A stretch of 64,000 nucleotides of DNA from Alphaproteobacteria bacterium (GTDB lineage Bacteria > Pseudomonadota > Alphaproteobacteria > Geminicoccales > Geminicoccaceae): positions 1-64,000 of the forward strand of contig JALUAG010000049.1 in the NCBI GenBank assembly GCA_027045875.1, in the 5' to 3' direction. Below the pieces are notes generated by a model, which searched no databases, was not told the origin of the DNA, and worked only from the letters and a program-made list of their open reading frames with translations. Both the position numbers and the translations under genes were made by a program. Shown piece after piece: positions 18,106 through 27,330 of this stretch; position 1 is the first letter of the stretch, and every line of letters starts with the position of its first letter.

Positions 18106-20052
18106 TCAGCGCGCGAACACTCCGCCGAGCCAGTCGAGGATGAGGGCGAGACCGCTCTCCTCCCGCCGGCGCTCGCGGGCCTCGGACGGCGGTGCGGCGA
18201 CCGCCACCTCCTTCTCCGCCGGTATGCCCTTCATGATGTCGCGCCAGATTTCGGCCGGCAAGCCGCCGCCGGTGAGGCCCTCGACCGGCCGGTCGTCGTC
18301 CCGGCCCACCCAGACGGCGATCAGGTGACGGCCGGAAAAGCCCACGAACCAGCCGTCGCGACCGTTCTGGCTGGTGCCCGTCTTGCCGAACACCGGCCGA
18401 TCGGGAAGCCGCGCCTTGCGCCCGGTCCCGCGTTCGACCGCCGCGCGCAGGAGACGGCGCATGGCGGTCGTGATCTCGGGCGACAGCACCCGCACCTCGG
18501 TCGGCACGTGGCGGTAGAGGACGCGGCCGCCGGTGTCCGCCACCCTGAGGACGGCGAAGGGGGGACGGCGGATGCCGCCGGTGAGGAACGGCAGATAGGC
18601 GCCGGCGAGCTCGAGAGGACCGACCTCGGAAGTGCCGAGCGCGAGCGACGGCACCGCCCGCAGCTCGCTCGTCACCCCCATCCGGCGGGCGAGGGCCGCC
18701 ACCCGATCGGGACCGATCTCGTGGGCCAGCCGCACGGCCACGCTGTTCACCGAAAGGGCGAACGCCCGCTCCAGGGTGATGCGACCGTAGTAGCGCCTCC
18801 CCGCGTTGCGCGGCCGCCAGTCGCCGATGGTGAAGGGGCGGTCGTCGATCACGCTGTCGGGGCGGTAGCCGCGGGCGAAGGCGGCGGCATAGACGAAGGG
18901 CTTGAAGGCGGAACCCGGCTGCCGCCTTCCGGCGACGGCGCGGTCGAAGCGGCTCTGGCGGTAGCTGCGGCCGCCGGTGAGCGCCCGCACGGCACCATCG
19001 GCGTCGAGCACCACGACCGCTGCCTGCAGGCCCGGTCGGCCGTCGAGGCGGCGGGCGACCACCCGCTCGACGCGCCGCTGGAGGGCGGGATCGAGGGTCG
19101 TCCGGATGACGAGATCGCGTTCGGGCTTGCCGAGAAAGCGGGTCAGCCGCTCCAGCACCCAATCGGTGAAATAGGCCGCGAAGCTGCCGCCTTCGGGGGC
19201 CAGCCGCGCCGGGTTCGCGCGCGCCTTTTGGGCGATGTCGGCGTCGATGTAGCCGGCGTCCACCATCAGCGAGAGCACGGTCGCGGCCCGCGCCCGGGCG
19301 CGGGCGAGGTCGCGCGTCGGCGCGTAGCGCGACGGCGCCTTGAGGAGGCCCGCCAGCATCGCCGCCTCGGGAAGCGTCAGGTCGCGCGCCGATTTGGCGA
19401 AGTAGGTGCGGGCGGCGGCTTCGGCGCCGTAGGCCCCGGCCCCGAAATAGACCCGGTTGAGATAGAGCTCGAGGATCCGGTCCTTGGACAGCCGCGCCTC
19501 GAGCCAGAGGGCGAGGAACAGTTCGCGGATCTTGCGGACGAGGCTGCGCTCCGGTGTGAGATAGAGGTTCTTCGCCAGCTGCTGGGTGATGGTGCTGCCG
19601 CCGGCCACATAGGAGCCCGAGAGGAGATTGCGGAGGAGCGCCCGGGCGGTCCCCACGATGTCGAGGCCGAAATGGCGGTAGAAGCGGCGGTCCTCGGTGG
19701 CGAGCACGGCCCGGATCAGCCAGGGGGAGATCTCCCCGAGCCGGACGTAGGGGGCGCCCGAAACGCCCCGCTCCGCGAGAATCCCGCCGTCGGCGGCGAG
19801 CAGCGTGACCCGCGCCTGGCGGCTGGAGGCGACGAGCTCGTCGGTATCGGGAAGTTCGGGCGCGAAGAGGTAGAAGCCCGCCGCCCACAGCAGGAGAAGG
19901 CCGGTCAGCACCCCGGGCAGGGCGGCCAGCAGCCGCAGGAACCACCGGCGCCGCGGGCGCGCTCCGGCCCCGCTGCGGGAGGTCGCGGTCCCGGCACGGC
20001 GCGGCGCGGACCGGCGCCGGCCGGCCGCGGGCTTTGTTTTCCGCTTCGACAT
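18106..20052 (-). CDS. Class A penicillin-binding protein (PBP1A type)
   Basis: This bifunctional peptidoglycan glycosyltransferase/transpeptidase has 648 aa. A basic cytoplasmic tail of about 35 residues precedes one transmembrane helix. The GT51 domain shows ATEDRRFYRHFGLD with the catalytic Glu, GGSTITQQLAKNL and ELYLNRVYFGAGAYG. The transpeptidase domain has SAFK (PGSAFKPFVYA), SVNS and KTGTSQNGRDGWFVG. It is shorter than E. coli PBP1A (about 850) and lacks its OB insertion, like the compact alphaproteobacterial PbpC/PbpG type. ATG 20052 was chosen over one eight codons upstream. fdhD diverges from a 44-base gap. Confidence 0.93.
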   Translation of the reverse strand: MSKRKTKPAAGRRRSAPRRAGTATSRSGAGARPRRRWFLRLLAALPGVLTGLLLLWAAGFYLFAPELPDTDELVASSRQARVTLLAADGGILAERGVSGAPYVRLGEISPWLIRAVLATEDRRFYRHFGLDIVGTARALLRNLLSGSYVAGGSTITQQLAKNLYLTPERSLVRKIRELFLALWLEARLSKDRILELYLNRVYFGAGAYGAEAAARTYFAKSARDLTLPEAAMLAGLLKAPSRYAPTRDLARARARAATVLSLMVDAGYIDADIAQKARANPARLAPEGGSFAAYFTDWVLERLTRFLGKPERDLVIRTTLDPALQRRVERVVARRLDGRPGLQAAVVVLDADGAVRALTGGRSYRQSRFDRAVAGRRQPGSAFKPFVYAAAFARGYRPDSVIDDRPFTIGDWRPRNAGRRYYGRITLERAFALSVNSVAVRLAHEIGPDRVAALARRMGVTSELRAVPSLALGTSEVGPLELAGAYLPFLTGGIRRPPFAVLRVADTGGRVLYRHVPTEVRVLSPEITTAMRRLLRAAVERGTGRKARLPDRPVFGKTGTSQNGRDGWFVGFSGRHLIAVWVGRDDDRPVEGLTGGGLPAEIWRDIMKGIPAEKEVAVAAPPSEARERRREESGLALILDWLGGVFAR

Positions 20053-20096
20053 GCCTACCTTGACGCCACCGGGCACGACCGCTCGCGAGGGACGTC

Positions 20097-20984
20097 ATGA
20101 CGGATTCGCTGCTCCTGCCCGACCCCGAGGACCCGCGGCTCACCCGGCGGGTGGAGGGGATCGATCAGGCGGGAAAACGGGTCGAGGCATCCATCGTCCA
20201 TGAACGGCCGCTCACGCTGTTTCTGAACGATCAGGAGATCGTCACGGTGATGACGATCGGAGATTACCCCGAATATCTCGCCATCGGCTACCTTCTCAAC
20301 CAGAACATGCTGCGGCCGGACGACAGGATCACCGCCGTCGAGTACGACGAGGAACTCGAGCTGGTGGTCGTGCGGACCGAGCGACGGACCGACTACGAGG
20401 AGAAGCTGCGGCGGAGGATCCAGACCTCGGGCTGCGCCCAGGGCACCGTCTTCGGCGATCTCATGGAACGTTTCGACGAGGTGGTGCTGCCCGAGGAGGC
20501 GGAGCTCCGGACCTCCTCGCTCTACGCCCTTCTGAAGCGGATCAACACCTGCCCCTCGCTCTATCTGAAGGCGGGTGCGATCCACGGCTGTGCGCTCTGC
20601 GAGCGCGACCGGGTGCTCGTCTACATGGAGGATGTCGGCCGCCACAACGCGGTCGACAAGATCGCGGGCTTCATGTTCCGCCACGGCATCTCCGCCGGCG
20701 ACAAGATCTTCTACACCACGGGCAGGCTCACCTCGGAGATGATCATCAAGACGGTGCAGATGGGCATTCCGATCCTCGTCTCGCGCTCGGGGTTCACCGC
20801 CTGGGGGGTCGATCTCGCGCGCCGGGCCGGGCTCACTCTCGTGGGGCGGGCGCGCGGCCGCCGGTTCCTCGTCCTCTCCGGCGAGCACCGGCTGGTGTTC
20901 GACGCCGATGCACGGGCGGCGCCCGCCGAGGATCCCCGGTCGGTGCGCAAGGGGGCCCTTCCCGAAGAGGGGAGTGCCGTCTGA
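20097..20984 (+). CDS. fdhD: Formate dehydrogenase sulfurtransferase FdhD
   Basis: FdhD transfers sulfur from IscS to the molybdenum cofactor before insertion into formate dehydrogenase. The 295-aa protein has YLAIGYLLNQNML, CALCERDRVLVYMEDVGRHNAVDK and FYTTGRLTSEMIIKTVQMGIPI, all family signatures. It starts a fdhD–mobA–helicase operon: mobA begins one base after its stop. The formate dehydrogenase structural genes are outside the window. Confidence 0.95.
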   Translation: MTDSLLLPDPEDPRLTRRVEGIDQAGKRVEASIVHERPLTLFLNDQEIVTVMTIGDYPEYLAIGYLLNQNMLRPDDRITAVEYDEELELVVVRTERRTDYEEKLRRRIQTSGCAQGTVFGDLMERFDEVVLPEEAELRTSSLYALLKRINTCPSLYLKAGAIHGCALCERDRVLVYMEDVGRHNAVDKIAGFMFRHGISAGDKIFYTTGRLTSEMIIKTVQMGIPILVSRSGFTAWGVDLARRAGLTLVGRARGRRFLVLSGEHRLVFDADARAAPAEDPRSVRKGALPEEGSAV

Positions 20985-20985
20985 C

Positions 20986-21603
20986 ATGGGCGGGCCGGTC
21001 GTGGGCCTGCTGCTCGCCGGCGGTCGCGCACGCCGCATGGGGGGCGGCGACAAATGCCTCCTTCCCCTGGCCGGGCGGCCGCTCCTCGAGCACGTGATCC
21101 ATCGCGCCCGGCCCCAGGTCGCCCGGCTGGTGCTCAACGCCAACGGCGATCCGGCGCGCTTCGCCGCCTTCGGCCTGCCGGTGGTGGCCGACACCATCGA
21201 GGGCTTCGCCGGCCCCCTCGCCGGCGTGCTGGCGGGCCTCGACTGGATGGCGCGCCGGGGTTCGGGCGCCGACTGGCTCGCCACCTTCGCCACCGATACG
21301 CCGTTCTTCCCGTTCGACCTCGTGGCCCGCATGCGGGAGGCCGTGGCGTGCGAGGGGGCCGATCTCGCCTGCGCCGCCTCCGGTGGGCGTGCCCATCCCG
21401 TGTTCGGCCTCTGGCCGCTCGCGCTGCGCGAGGATCTCGAACGGGCGATGCGCGAGGAAGGGCTGCGCAAGATCGATCGCTTCACCGCCCGCTACCGGCT
21501 CGCCACCGTCGAATGGCCGGTGGGCGACATCGATCCCTTCTTCAACGTCAACCGGGTTGAGGACCTCGAAGCGGCCGAAGCCCGTCTGCGTGCGGGCGGC
21601 TGA
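20986..21603 (+). CDS. mobA: Molybdenum cofactor guanylyltransferase MobA
   Basis: MobA attaches GMP to molybdopterin to make the bis-MGD cofactor of DMSO-reductase-family enzymes, including formate dehydrogenase. The 205-aa protein starts MGGPVVGLLLAGGRARRMGGGDK, the nucleotidyltransferase loop. FATDTPFFP carries the Mg-binding Asp. It sits immediately between fdhD and the helicase gene (stop TGA adjoining the next ATG), consistent with a shared role with fdhD in maturing formate dehydrogenase. Confidence 0.94.
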   Translation: MGGPVVGLLLAGGRARRMGGGDKCLLPLAGRPLLEHVIHRARPQVARLVLNANGDPARFAAFGLPVVADTIEGFAGPLAGVLAGLDWMARRGSGADWLATFATDTPFFPFDLVARMREAVACEGADLACAASGGRAHPVFGLWPLALREDLERAMREEGLRKIDRFTARYRLATVEWPVGDIDPFFNVNRVEDLEAAEARLRAGG

Positions 21604-23688
21604 ATGGGCGCACGGGAGGCGCGGGACCATCTCGCCGCACTCAATCCCGAACAGCGCGCCGCCGCCAGCTTCGGCATCGGGGCCGGGGAGCTCGCAGGCC
21701 GGCATCCGCCGCTCCTGATCGCCGCCGGGGCCGGAACGGGCAAGACCACGACCCTCGCCCATCGTGTGGCCCGGCTCGTGCTGCACGGGGCCGATCCGCG
21801 CCGCATCCTGCTCCTCACCTTCACCCGCCGCGCGGCCGAGGACATGACGGCCCGGGTCCGCAGCATCTGCACCCGTGCCCTCGGCCGCGAGCTCGATCTC
21901 GAGGATGCGTTCATCTGGGCCGGGACCTTCCATGGCATCGCCGCCCGGTTGCTGCGGGAATTCGCGCCCGAGCTCGGCCTGTCGCCGGATTTCGGCATCC
22001 TGGACCGCGCGGACGCCCAGGATCTGATGGACGTCGTGCGCGAGGAGGCGGGGTGGGCCCGCGGTGATCGGCGCTTTCCGAAGAAGGCCCTGTGCCTCGA
22101 GATCTGCTCCTTCGCCGTCAACAGCGGCCGACCGCTCGGCGAGGTCCTGGCCCGCCGCTTCGGCTGGTGCGCGCCCTTCGAGGCGGAGCTGCGACGCCTG
22201 TTCCGCGCCTACGCCGAGGCCAAGCATCGCCAGGCGCTGCTGGACTACGACGACCTCCTCCTGGGCTGGGCGCAGATGCTGGGCTGCGGGGATCTCGCGG
22301 CCCGTCTGCGGGAGCGCTTTCCCTTCGTGCTGGTGGACGAATACCAGGACACGAGCCCGCTCCAGGCCCGCATCCTCGAGGGGCTCGCCCCCGAGGGACG
22401 CGGGCTCACGGTGGTGGGCGACGAGCTGCAGGCGATCTACGGCTTTCGGGCCGCCTCGGTGCGCAACATGCTGGACTTCCGCCGGCGCTTCGCACCCGAA
22501 GCGCGGATGCTTTCGCTTTCCCTCAACTACCGCTCCGTGACCCCCGTGCTCGAACTCGCGAACGCGCTCGCGGCCGAGGCCGGGGAGAGTTTCGGCCGCC
22601 GCCTCGTCGGCGGGCGCGACTCCGCGGAGAGGCCCTGGGAAGTGCCGGTGGCGGACGAGAGCGCACAGGCCCGCCACGTGGTGGAACGGGTACTGGCCAA
22701 CCGCGAAGCGGGCATGCATCTGCGCGAACAGGCGGTGCTCGTCCGTTCCGCCCATCACACCGGGCTTCTCGAACTGGAACTCGCACGGCGTCGCATCCCC
22801 TATCGCAAGTACGGCGGTCTGCGGATGCTGGAGGCGGCGCACGTCAAGGATGTGCTCGCCTTCCTGCGCTTCGCCGAAAACCCGCGCGATCGCATGGCCG
22901 GCTTCCGCCTGCTCCAGCTCCTGCCCGGCATAGGCCCCGCCTTCGCCCGCCGGGTTCTCGATCGGCTGGAGGCGTCGGGGTTCGATCCCGAAGCCCTCGC
23001 CCTGCTGCCGCCGCCGCCCGCGGCCCGTCGGCTCTGGCCGGAGCTGGTGGCGCTGCTGCGGCGCCTGCGCAGGGAACCCGACTGGCCGGGGGAGCTCGCC
23101 GCCGTGCGCGCCTTCTACGAGCCGCTGCTGCGCGAGCGTTACGAGGAGGCGGAGGGCAGGCTCGCCGATCTCGACCAGCTCGTGCTGGCCGCCGAGGCGA
23201 GCCCCTCGCGTCGGCGCTTTCTCGCCGATCTGGCGCTCGATCCGCCGATCGGCAGCGGCCTCGAAGCGGGACGGCCGGTGCAGGACGAGGACTACCTCGT
23301 GCTCTCCACCATCCATTCCGCCAAGGGCCGGGAATGGAAGGCGGTGTTCGTCCTGTTCGTGATCGACGGCTGGATCCCGTCCGACATGGCGACCGGCAGC
23401 AGGGAGGAGATCGAGGAGGAGCGCCGGCTCCTGTACGTGGCCGTCACCCGGGCGCGCGACCAGCTCCGGCTCCTCGTTCCCCAGCGCTGCCACGTCCATG
23501 CCGATCCGCGCCTCGGTGACGGCTACGTGCGCGCCGCGCCGAGCCGGTTCCTGACCGCCCGTGTGCGGGCCTGCTGCGACCGCTGGCGGCCACCGGCGCT
23601 GGCCGGCAGCGGGGAGACGGCGGCCCGCGCGGATCCGGCGGTATTGCTCGATCTGGCGGCGCGGCTCCGGGATATGTGGAAGACTTGA
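21604..23688 (+). CDS. UvrD/Rep-family ATP-dependent DNA helicase
   Basis: This superfamily 1A 3'-5' helicase has 694 aa. Motif I is IAAGAGTGKTTTLAHR, Ia LLTFTRRAAEDM, motif II VDEYQDTSPLQ, III VVGDELQAIYGFRAAS, IV SLNYRSV, V/VI YLVLSTIHSAKGREWKAV and LLYVAVTRARDQL. It is the compact class found outside the main UvrD/PcrA group and is often annotated only as ATP-dependent helicase. Its ATG abuts the mobA stop with no gap, so translation is probably coupled. Why a helicase is tied to molybdenum-cofactor genes is not clear. Confidence 0.92.
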   Translation: MGAREARDHLAALNPEQRAAASFGIGAGELAGRHPPLLIAAGAGTGKTTTLAHRVARLVLHGADPRRILLLTFTRRAAEDMTARVRSICTRALGRELDLEDAFIWAGTFHGIAARLLREFAPELGLSPDFGILDRADAQDLMDVVREEAGWARGDRRFPKKALCLEICSFAVNSGRPLGEVLARRFGWCAPFEAELRRLFRAYAEAKHRQALLDYDDLLLGWAQMLGCGDLAARLRERFPFVLVDEYQDTSPLQARILEGLAPEGRGLTVVGDELQAIYGFRAASVRNMLDFRRRFAPEARMLSLSLNYRSVTPVLELANALAAEAGESFGRRLVGGRDSAERPWEVPVADESAQARHVVERVLANREAGMHLREQAVLVRSAHHTGLLELELARRRIPYRKYGGLRMLEAAHVKDVLAFLRFAENPRDRMAGFRLLQLLPGIGPAFARRVLDRLEASGFDPEALALLPPPPAARRLWPELVALLRRLRREPDWPGELAAVRAFYEPLLRERYEEAEGRLADLDQLVLAAEASPSRRRFLADLALDPPIGSGLEAGRPVQDEDYLVLSTIHSAKGREWKAVFVLFVIDGWIPSDMATGSREEIEEERRLLYVAVTRARDQLRLLVPQRCHVHADPRLGDGYVRAAPSRFLTARVRACCDRWRPPALAGSGETAARADPAVLLDLAARLRDMWKT

Positions 23689-23787
23689 TCCGATAAAGCC
23701 GAACCCGATCCACGGAAAGTTCGCATTTACAAAACCCGCTCTCCCGTGGCTCAAGGACCGGAGGTGGCAGTACGGGAGGGCAGGCTC

Positions 23788-25248
23788 ATGATCCGTACCG
23801 GCGAGCAGTACCGGGAATCCATCCGCGACGGGCGACAGGTCTGGATCGACGGCGAGCGCGTCGCCGATGTGACGCGTCACCCGATGTTCCGTCCCATCGT
23901 CGACATTCGGGCGCGCATCTACGACATGCAGCACGAAGCGCCCTTCCGGGATATCATGACCTTTACCGACGAGAACGGCGAGCGCTGCGCCATCGGCTCC
24001 AAGCTGCCGTTCGAGGCGGCGGACTGGGAGGCCAAGCGGCGGGCGGTCGATACGCTGTTCGAGGAGATCGGGGGGATCGTCACCCGGGTCGGCGACGAGA
24101 CGGTGGGGGAGATGTGGTCCCTCTACGACGGGGGCGACGTGCTCGACGAGGTGAACCCCGAGTTCTCGGAGAACATCCGTCGCCACATCCACAAGGTGAT
24201 CGCCGACGATCCCTTCCATGTTTCGGCCAACACCGATCCCAAGGGCGACCGCTCGAAGCGCCCGCAGGACCAGGATCCCGACATGCTCCTGCACGTGGTA
24301 CGGGAGACCGATGCCGGGATCGTGGTGCGCGGTGCCAAGTACGAGACGGCGGCGGCCTACGCCAACCAGGCCTTCTGCAAGCCGACCATCGCCAACTGGG
24401 GCGACGCCGAACTCTCCGACTATGCCGTCGGCTTCATCGTCGAGATGAACCAGCCGGGGATCCGTCACATCTGCCGCACCGGCTTCGCCGGGCGGCGGCC
24501 GGTCGAGGACTATCCGCTGGCCAACCGCTTCGACGAGGTGGACACCCTCGTCGTCTTCGACGATGTGCTGATTCCCTGGGAGAACGTGCTCTTCTACCGC
24601 CATACGCGGGCCGCCGCCTACATCCGCGCGACGCTGCACCGCTACAGCGCCTTCCCCTTCCTGCAGCGCACCCTGCGTCTGGCCGATCTGCTCATCGGCA
24701 CCGCCCTCTGGAACGTCCGCCAGACGGGTCTCGAACGGCAGCAGGCGGTGCAGGAGAAGCTCGCCACGCTGGCCTGCTACCGGGAGGGCATCGACGCCCA
24801 TCTGACGGCGGCCATCGCCAAGGGCCAGCGCAGCCCGGCCGGCCTGTTCATGCCGAACCAGGCGCTCCTCTACGCGGGCCGGGTGTTCGCCATCTCCCAG
24901 CTCCACCAGATGATGCACATCGCCCGCGAGCTCTGCGGTGGCCAGGTCTGCGTGACGCCGGATTACGCCTGCTTCCGGGATCCCGAGACGGCCCCCTGGC
25001 TCGAGAAATACTACACCATCAACGAGCGGTGGGTGGCCGAGGATCGCCGCAAGCTGCTGGCACTGGCCCGCGATCTCCTGAATTCCGACTACGCCGGCCA
25101 CCGCCTCACCTTCCAGCTCTTCGCCCAGTCGCCGCCGTTTGCCCATCTCGCGGCCGTCTACCGCAACGTCGACTGGGAGGGACCGCTCCGCTTCGCCCAG
25201 AAGGCGGCCGGCCTCTCGGATCGGGTTTGGGGCAGCGGCGAGGGCTGA
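23788..25248 (+). CDS. HpaB-family FADH2-dependent monooxygenase (4-hydroxyphenylacetate 3-hydroxylase type)
   Basis: The oxygenase component uses reduced FAD supplied by a separate reductase to hydroxylate a phenolic or related substrate. The 486-aa protein begins MIRTGEQYRESIRDGRQVWIDGERV. HVVRETDAGIVVRGAKYETA and FDDVLIPWENVLFYRH are HpaB/PvcC signatures. ATG 23788 has GGGAGG 8-14 bases upstream. No flavin reductase (HpaC) is next to it. The downstream LysR gene follows in four bases and may control it. The substrate is unknown; related enzymes act on 4-hydroxyphenylacetate, chlorophenols or pyoverdine-type precursors. Confidence 0.87.
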   Translation: MIRTGEQYRESIRDGRQVWIDGERVADVTRHPMFRPIVDIRARIYDMQHEAPFRDIMTFTDENGERCAIGSKLPFEAADWEAKRRAVDTLFEEIGGIVTRVGDETVGEMWSLYDGGDVLDEVNPEFSENIRRHIHKVIADDPFHVSANTDPKGDRSKRPQDQDPDMLLHVVRETDAGIVVRGAKYETAAAYANQAFCKPTIANWGDAELSDYAVGFIVEMNQPGIRHICRTGFAGRRPVEDYPLANRFDEVDTLVVFDDVLIPWENVLFYRHTRAAAYIRATLHRYSAFPFLQRTLRLADLLIGTALWNVRQTGLERQQAVQEKLATLACYREGIDAHLTAAIAKGQRSPAGLFMPNQALLYAGRVFAISQLHQMMHIARELCGGQVCVTPDYACFRDPETAPWLEKYYTINERWVAEDRRKLLALARDLLNSDYAGHRLTFQLFAQSPPFAHLAAVYRNVDWEGPLRFAQKAAGLSDRVWGSGEG

Positions 25249-25252
25249 CAGG

Positions 25253-26221
25253 GTGGCGGCCGGCGGTGCCGGCAACGGCGCCGGAAGCCCGCGCTTCACG
25301 CTGCGTCAGCTGCGCTGTTTCGTGGCCGTCGCGGAGGCCGGAAGCGTGACCGGCGCGGCCGAGGCGCTCGCCCTTTCCCCGTCCTCGGTGTCGGCGGCGG
25401 TAGCCCAGCTCGAGCAGACGCTGGGGCTTTCTCTCTTCCTGCGTCACCACGCGCGCGGGGTGACGCCCACCCGTGCCGGCGAGCGGGTCCTGCAGGAGGC
25501 GCGCGAGCTGCTGCGGCGCGCCGGCGCCCTCGGCAATCTGGCGGGCGAACTCGCGCGCGTTCCCGCCGGTCCGCTGGCCATCGGCTGCCTCGTGACCCTC
25601 GCGCCGGTCGTTCTGCCGGGCCTCCTCGCGAGCTTTCTCGCCCGCTTCCCGGCAGTCGAGCCACGGTTCCGCGAGGCCGATCAGGCGACCCTGCTCGAGC
25701 TTCTGGGCGAGGGCCGGATCGACCTCGCCCTCACCTACGACCTCGGGCTCGACGACCGGGTCGGCTTCACCGCACTCGCCCGTCTCCCGCCCTATGCCCT
25801 TCTGGGCGAGACGCATCCGCTGGCGGCGCGGACGAAGGTCCCTCTCCCGGAGCTCGCCGCGCATCCCTACGTGCTGCTCGACCTCCCGCTGAGCCGCGAG
25901 TATTTCGCCTCGCTGTTCGCCGCGGCCGGCGTCACGCCGCGCATCGTCGCCCGTTCCCCGCATTTCGAGCTGGTGCGCAGCCTGGTCGCCAACGGCTTCG
26001 GCTGGACGCTCGCCAACATCCGTGCCGGCGGCGATCGGGCGGGGGACGGGCGGCGTCTGCTGGCGGTCGAACTCGAGGGCGTGCACCGGGCGACGGCCCT
26101 CGGGCTCGCGATCCCGCGGAGGTTCACGCCTTCGCGGGCGGCGCACGCCTTCACCGAGCATGCGGTCGAACTGGCCGCGCGGAGCCGTCTGCCCGGGGCA
26201 GCCGGGTCCGGCACGGTGTGA
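25253..26221 (+). CDS. LysR-type transcriptional regulator
   Basis: The 322-aa protein has an N-terminal winged helix (FTLRQLRCFVAVAEAGSVTGAAEALALS) and a periplasmic-binding-protein-like effector domain. GTG 25253 lies four bases after the HpaB-family stop and is in frame; an upstream start would lie inside that gene. Unlike most LysR genes it is co-directional with its likely target rather than divergent. The effector is unknown. Confidence 0.88.
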   Translation: MAAGGAGNGAGSPRFTLRQLRCFVAVAEAGSVTGAAEALALSPSSVSAAVAQLEQTLGLSLFLRHHARGVTPTRAGERVLQEARELLRRAGALGNLAGELARVPAGPLAIGCLVTLAPVVLPGLLASFLARFPAVEPRFREADQATLLELLGEGRIDLALTYDLGLDDRVGFTALARLPPYALLGETHPLAARTKVPLPELAAHPYVLLDLPLSREYFASLFAAAGVTPRIVARSPHFELVRSLVANGFGWTLANIRAGGDRAGDGRRLLAVELEGVHRATALGLAIPRRFTPSRAAHAFTEHAVELAARSRLPGAAGSGTV

Positions 26222-26301
26222 GTTTCGTCACAGACGCGGCCCGGGACGCGGTTGCTATTGTCCGCGTTCACGAATGCGACGCCGGGGGTCGGGAACGGCT
26301 A

Positions 26302-27330
26302 ATGTACACTATTTTCAGTGAAAAACATCGCATGCGGGACAGTTGCACGGAGCTCTACGGCGGCGAATTCATCCCGCCGTTCGAATGTCCCGCGCGTGCC
26401 GATCTGGTGCGCGAATACATCGACGAGGTGGGGCTCGGCGAGGTGGTGCACTGTCGCCAGCACGGGCTGGAGCCGCTGCTCCGGATTCATCCCACCGATT
26501 ACGTGCGGTTCCTCGAGGGTGCCCACGAGGAATGGGTGGCGGCGGGCTTCCACGGCGAGGCCATCGCCAGTTGCTGGCCGGCGCGGCGGATGCGCGACAC
26601 GCCCCCCGCCCACATCGACGGCAAGCTCGGCTACTATGCCTTCGCCGCCGAGACCGCCATCGACGAGGGCACCTACGAGGCGGCCCGGGTGGCGGTGGAC
26701 GTCGCACTCACCGGCGTCGATTTCCTGCTTCGCGGCGAGCGGGCGGCGTTCGCCCTCTGTCGCCCGCCGGGCCATCACGCCGCCCGCGACCTCTACGGCG
26801 GCTACTGCTTCTTCAACAACGCGGCCGTCGCCGCCCAGGCGCTGCGGGACCGCGGCCTCGCGCGGGTGGCCGTGCTGGATGTCGATTTCCACCACGGCAA
26901 CGGTACCCAGGACATCTTCTACGACCGCGACGACGTCCTGTTCCTCTCCATCCACGGGGATCCCGCCCAGGCCTTCCCCTATTTCTCGGGCTATGCCGAC
27001 GAGACCGGAAGTGGCCCGGGCGCCGGGGCGACCGTCAACTTCCCGCTGCCGCCGGGCACGCGGTTCGACGTCTGGGGCGAGGCGCTCGAGGAGGCGCTGC
27101 GCCGGGTGGCGCGTTTCGGGGCCGAGGCGCTGGTGGTCTCCCTCGGCACCGACACCTACGAGCGCGATCCGATCGGCTTCTTCGAGCTCACGAGCGAGGA
27201 TTTCACGATCATCGGCCGCCGGATCGCCGCCCTCGGCCTGCCCACCCTGTTCGTCATGGAAGGGGGTTACGCCATCGACGAGCTGGCCGTGAACACCGTC
27301 AACGTGCTCTGCGGCTTCGCCGACGCCTAG
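26302..27330 (+). CDS. aphA: Acetylpolyamine amidohydrolase (histone-deacetylase superfamily)
   Basis: This Zn-dependent deacetylase cleaves acetyl groups from N-acetylated polyamines. The 342-aa sequence closely follows the Mycoplana AphA pattern: [13 protein letters not shown] and [13 protein letters not shown] at the N-terminus, the HH pair in [19 protein letters not shown], zinc ligands in [17 protein letters not shown], and the transition-state Tyr in [10 protein letters not shown]. The length equals that of AphA (341). ATG 26302 is favoured over an upstream in-frame start that overlaps lysR. The spermidine/putrescine-type binding protein at 11.8 kb hints at polyamine use, but it is not linked. 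Its stop overlaps that of rimO (CTAG). Confidence 0.93.
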   Translation: MYTIFSEKHRMRDSCTELYGGEFIPPFECPARADLVREYIDEVGLGEVVHCRQHGLEPLLRIHPTDYVRFLEGAHEEWVAAGFHGEAIASCWPARRMRDTPPAHIDGKLGYYAFAAETAIDEGTYEAARVAVDVALTGVDFLLRGERAAFALCRPPGHHAARDLYGGYCFFNNAAVAAQALRDRGLARVAVLDVDFHHGNGTQDIFYDRDDVLFLSIHGDPAQAFPYFSGYADETGSGPGAGATVNFPLPPGTRFDVWGEALEEALRRVARFGAEALVVSLGTDTYERDPIGFFELTSEDFTIIGRRIAALGLPTLFVMEGGYAIDELAVNTVNVLCGFADA

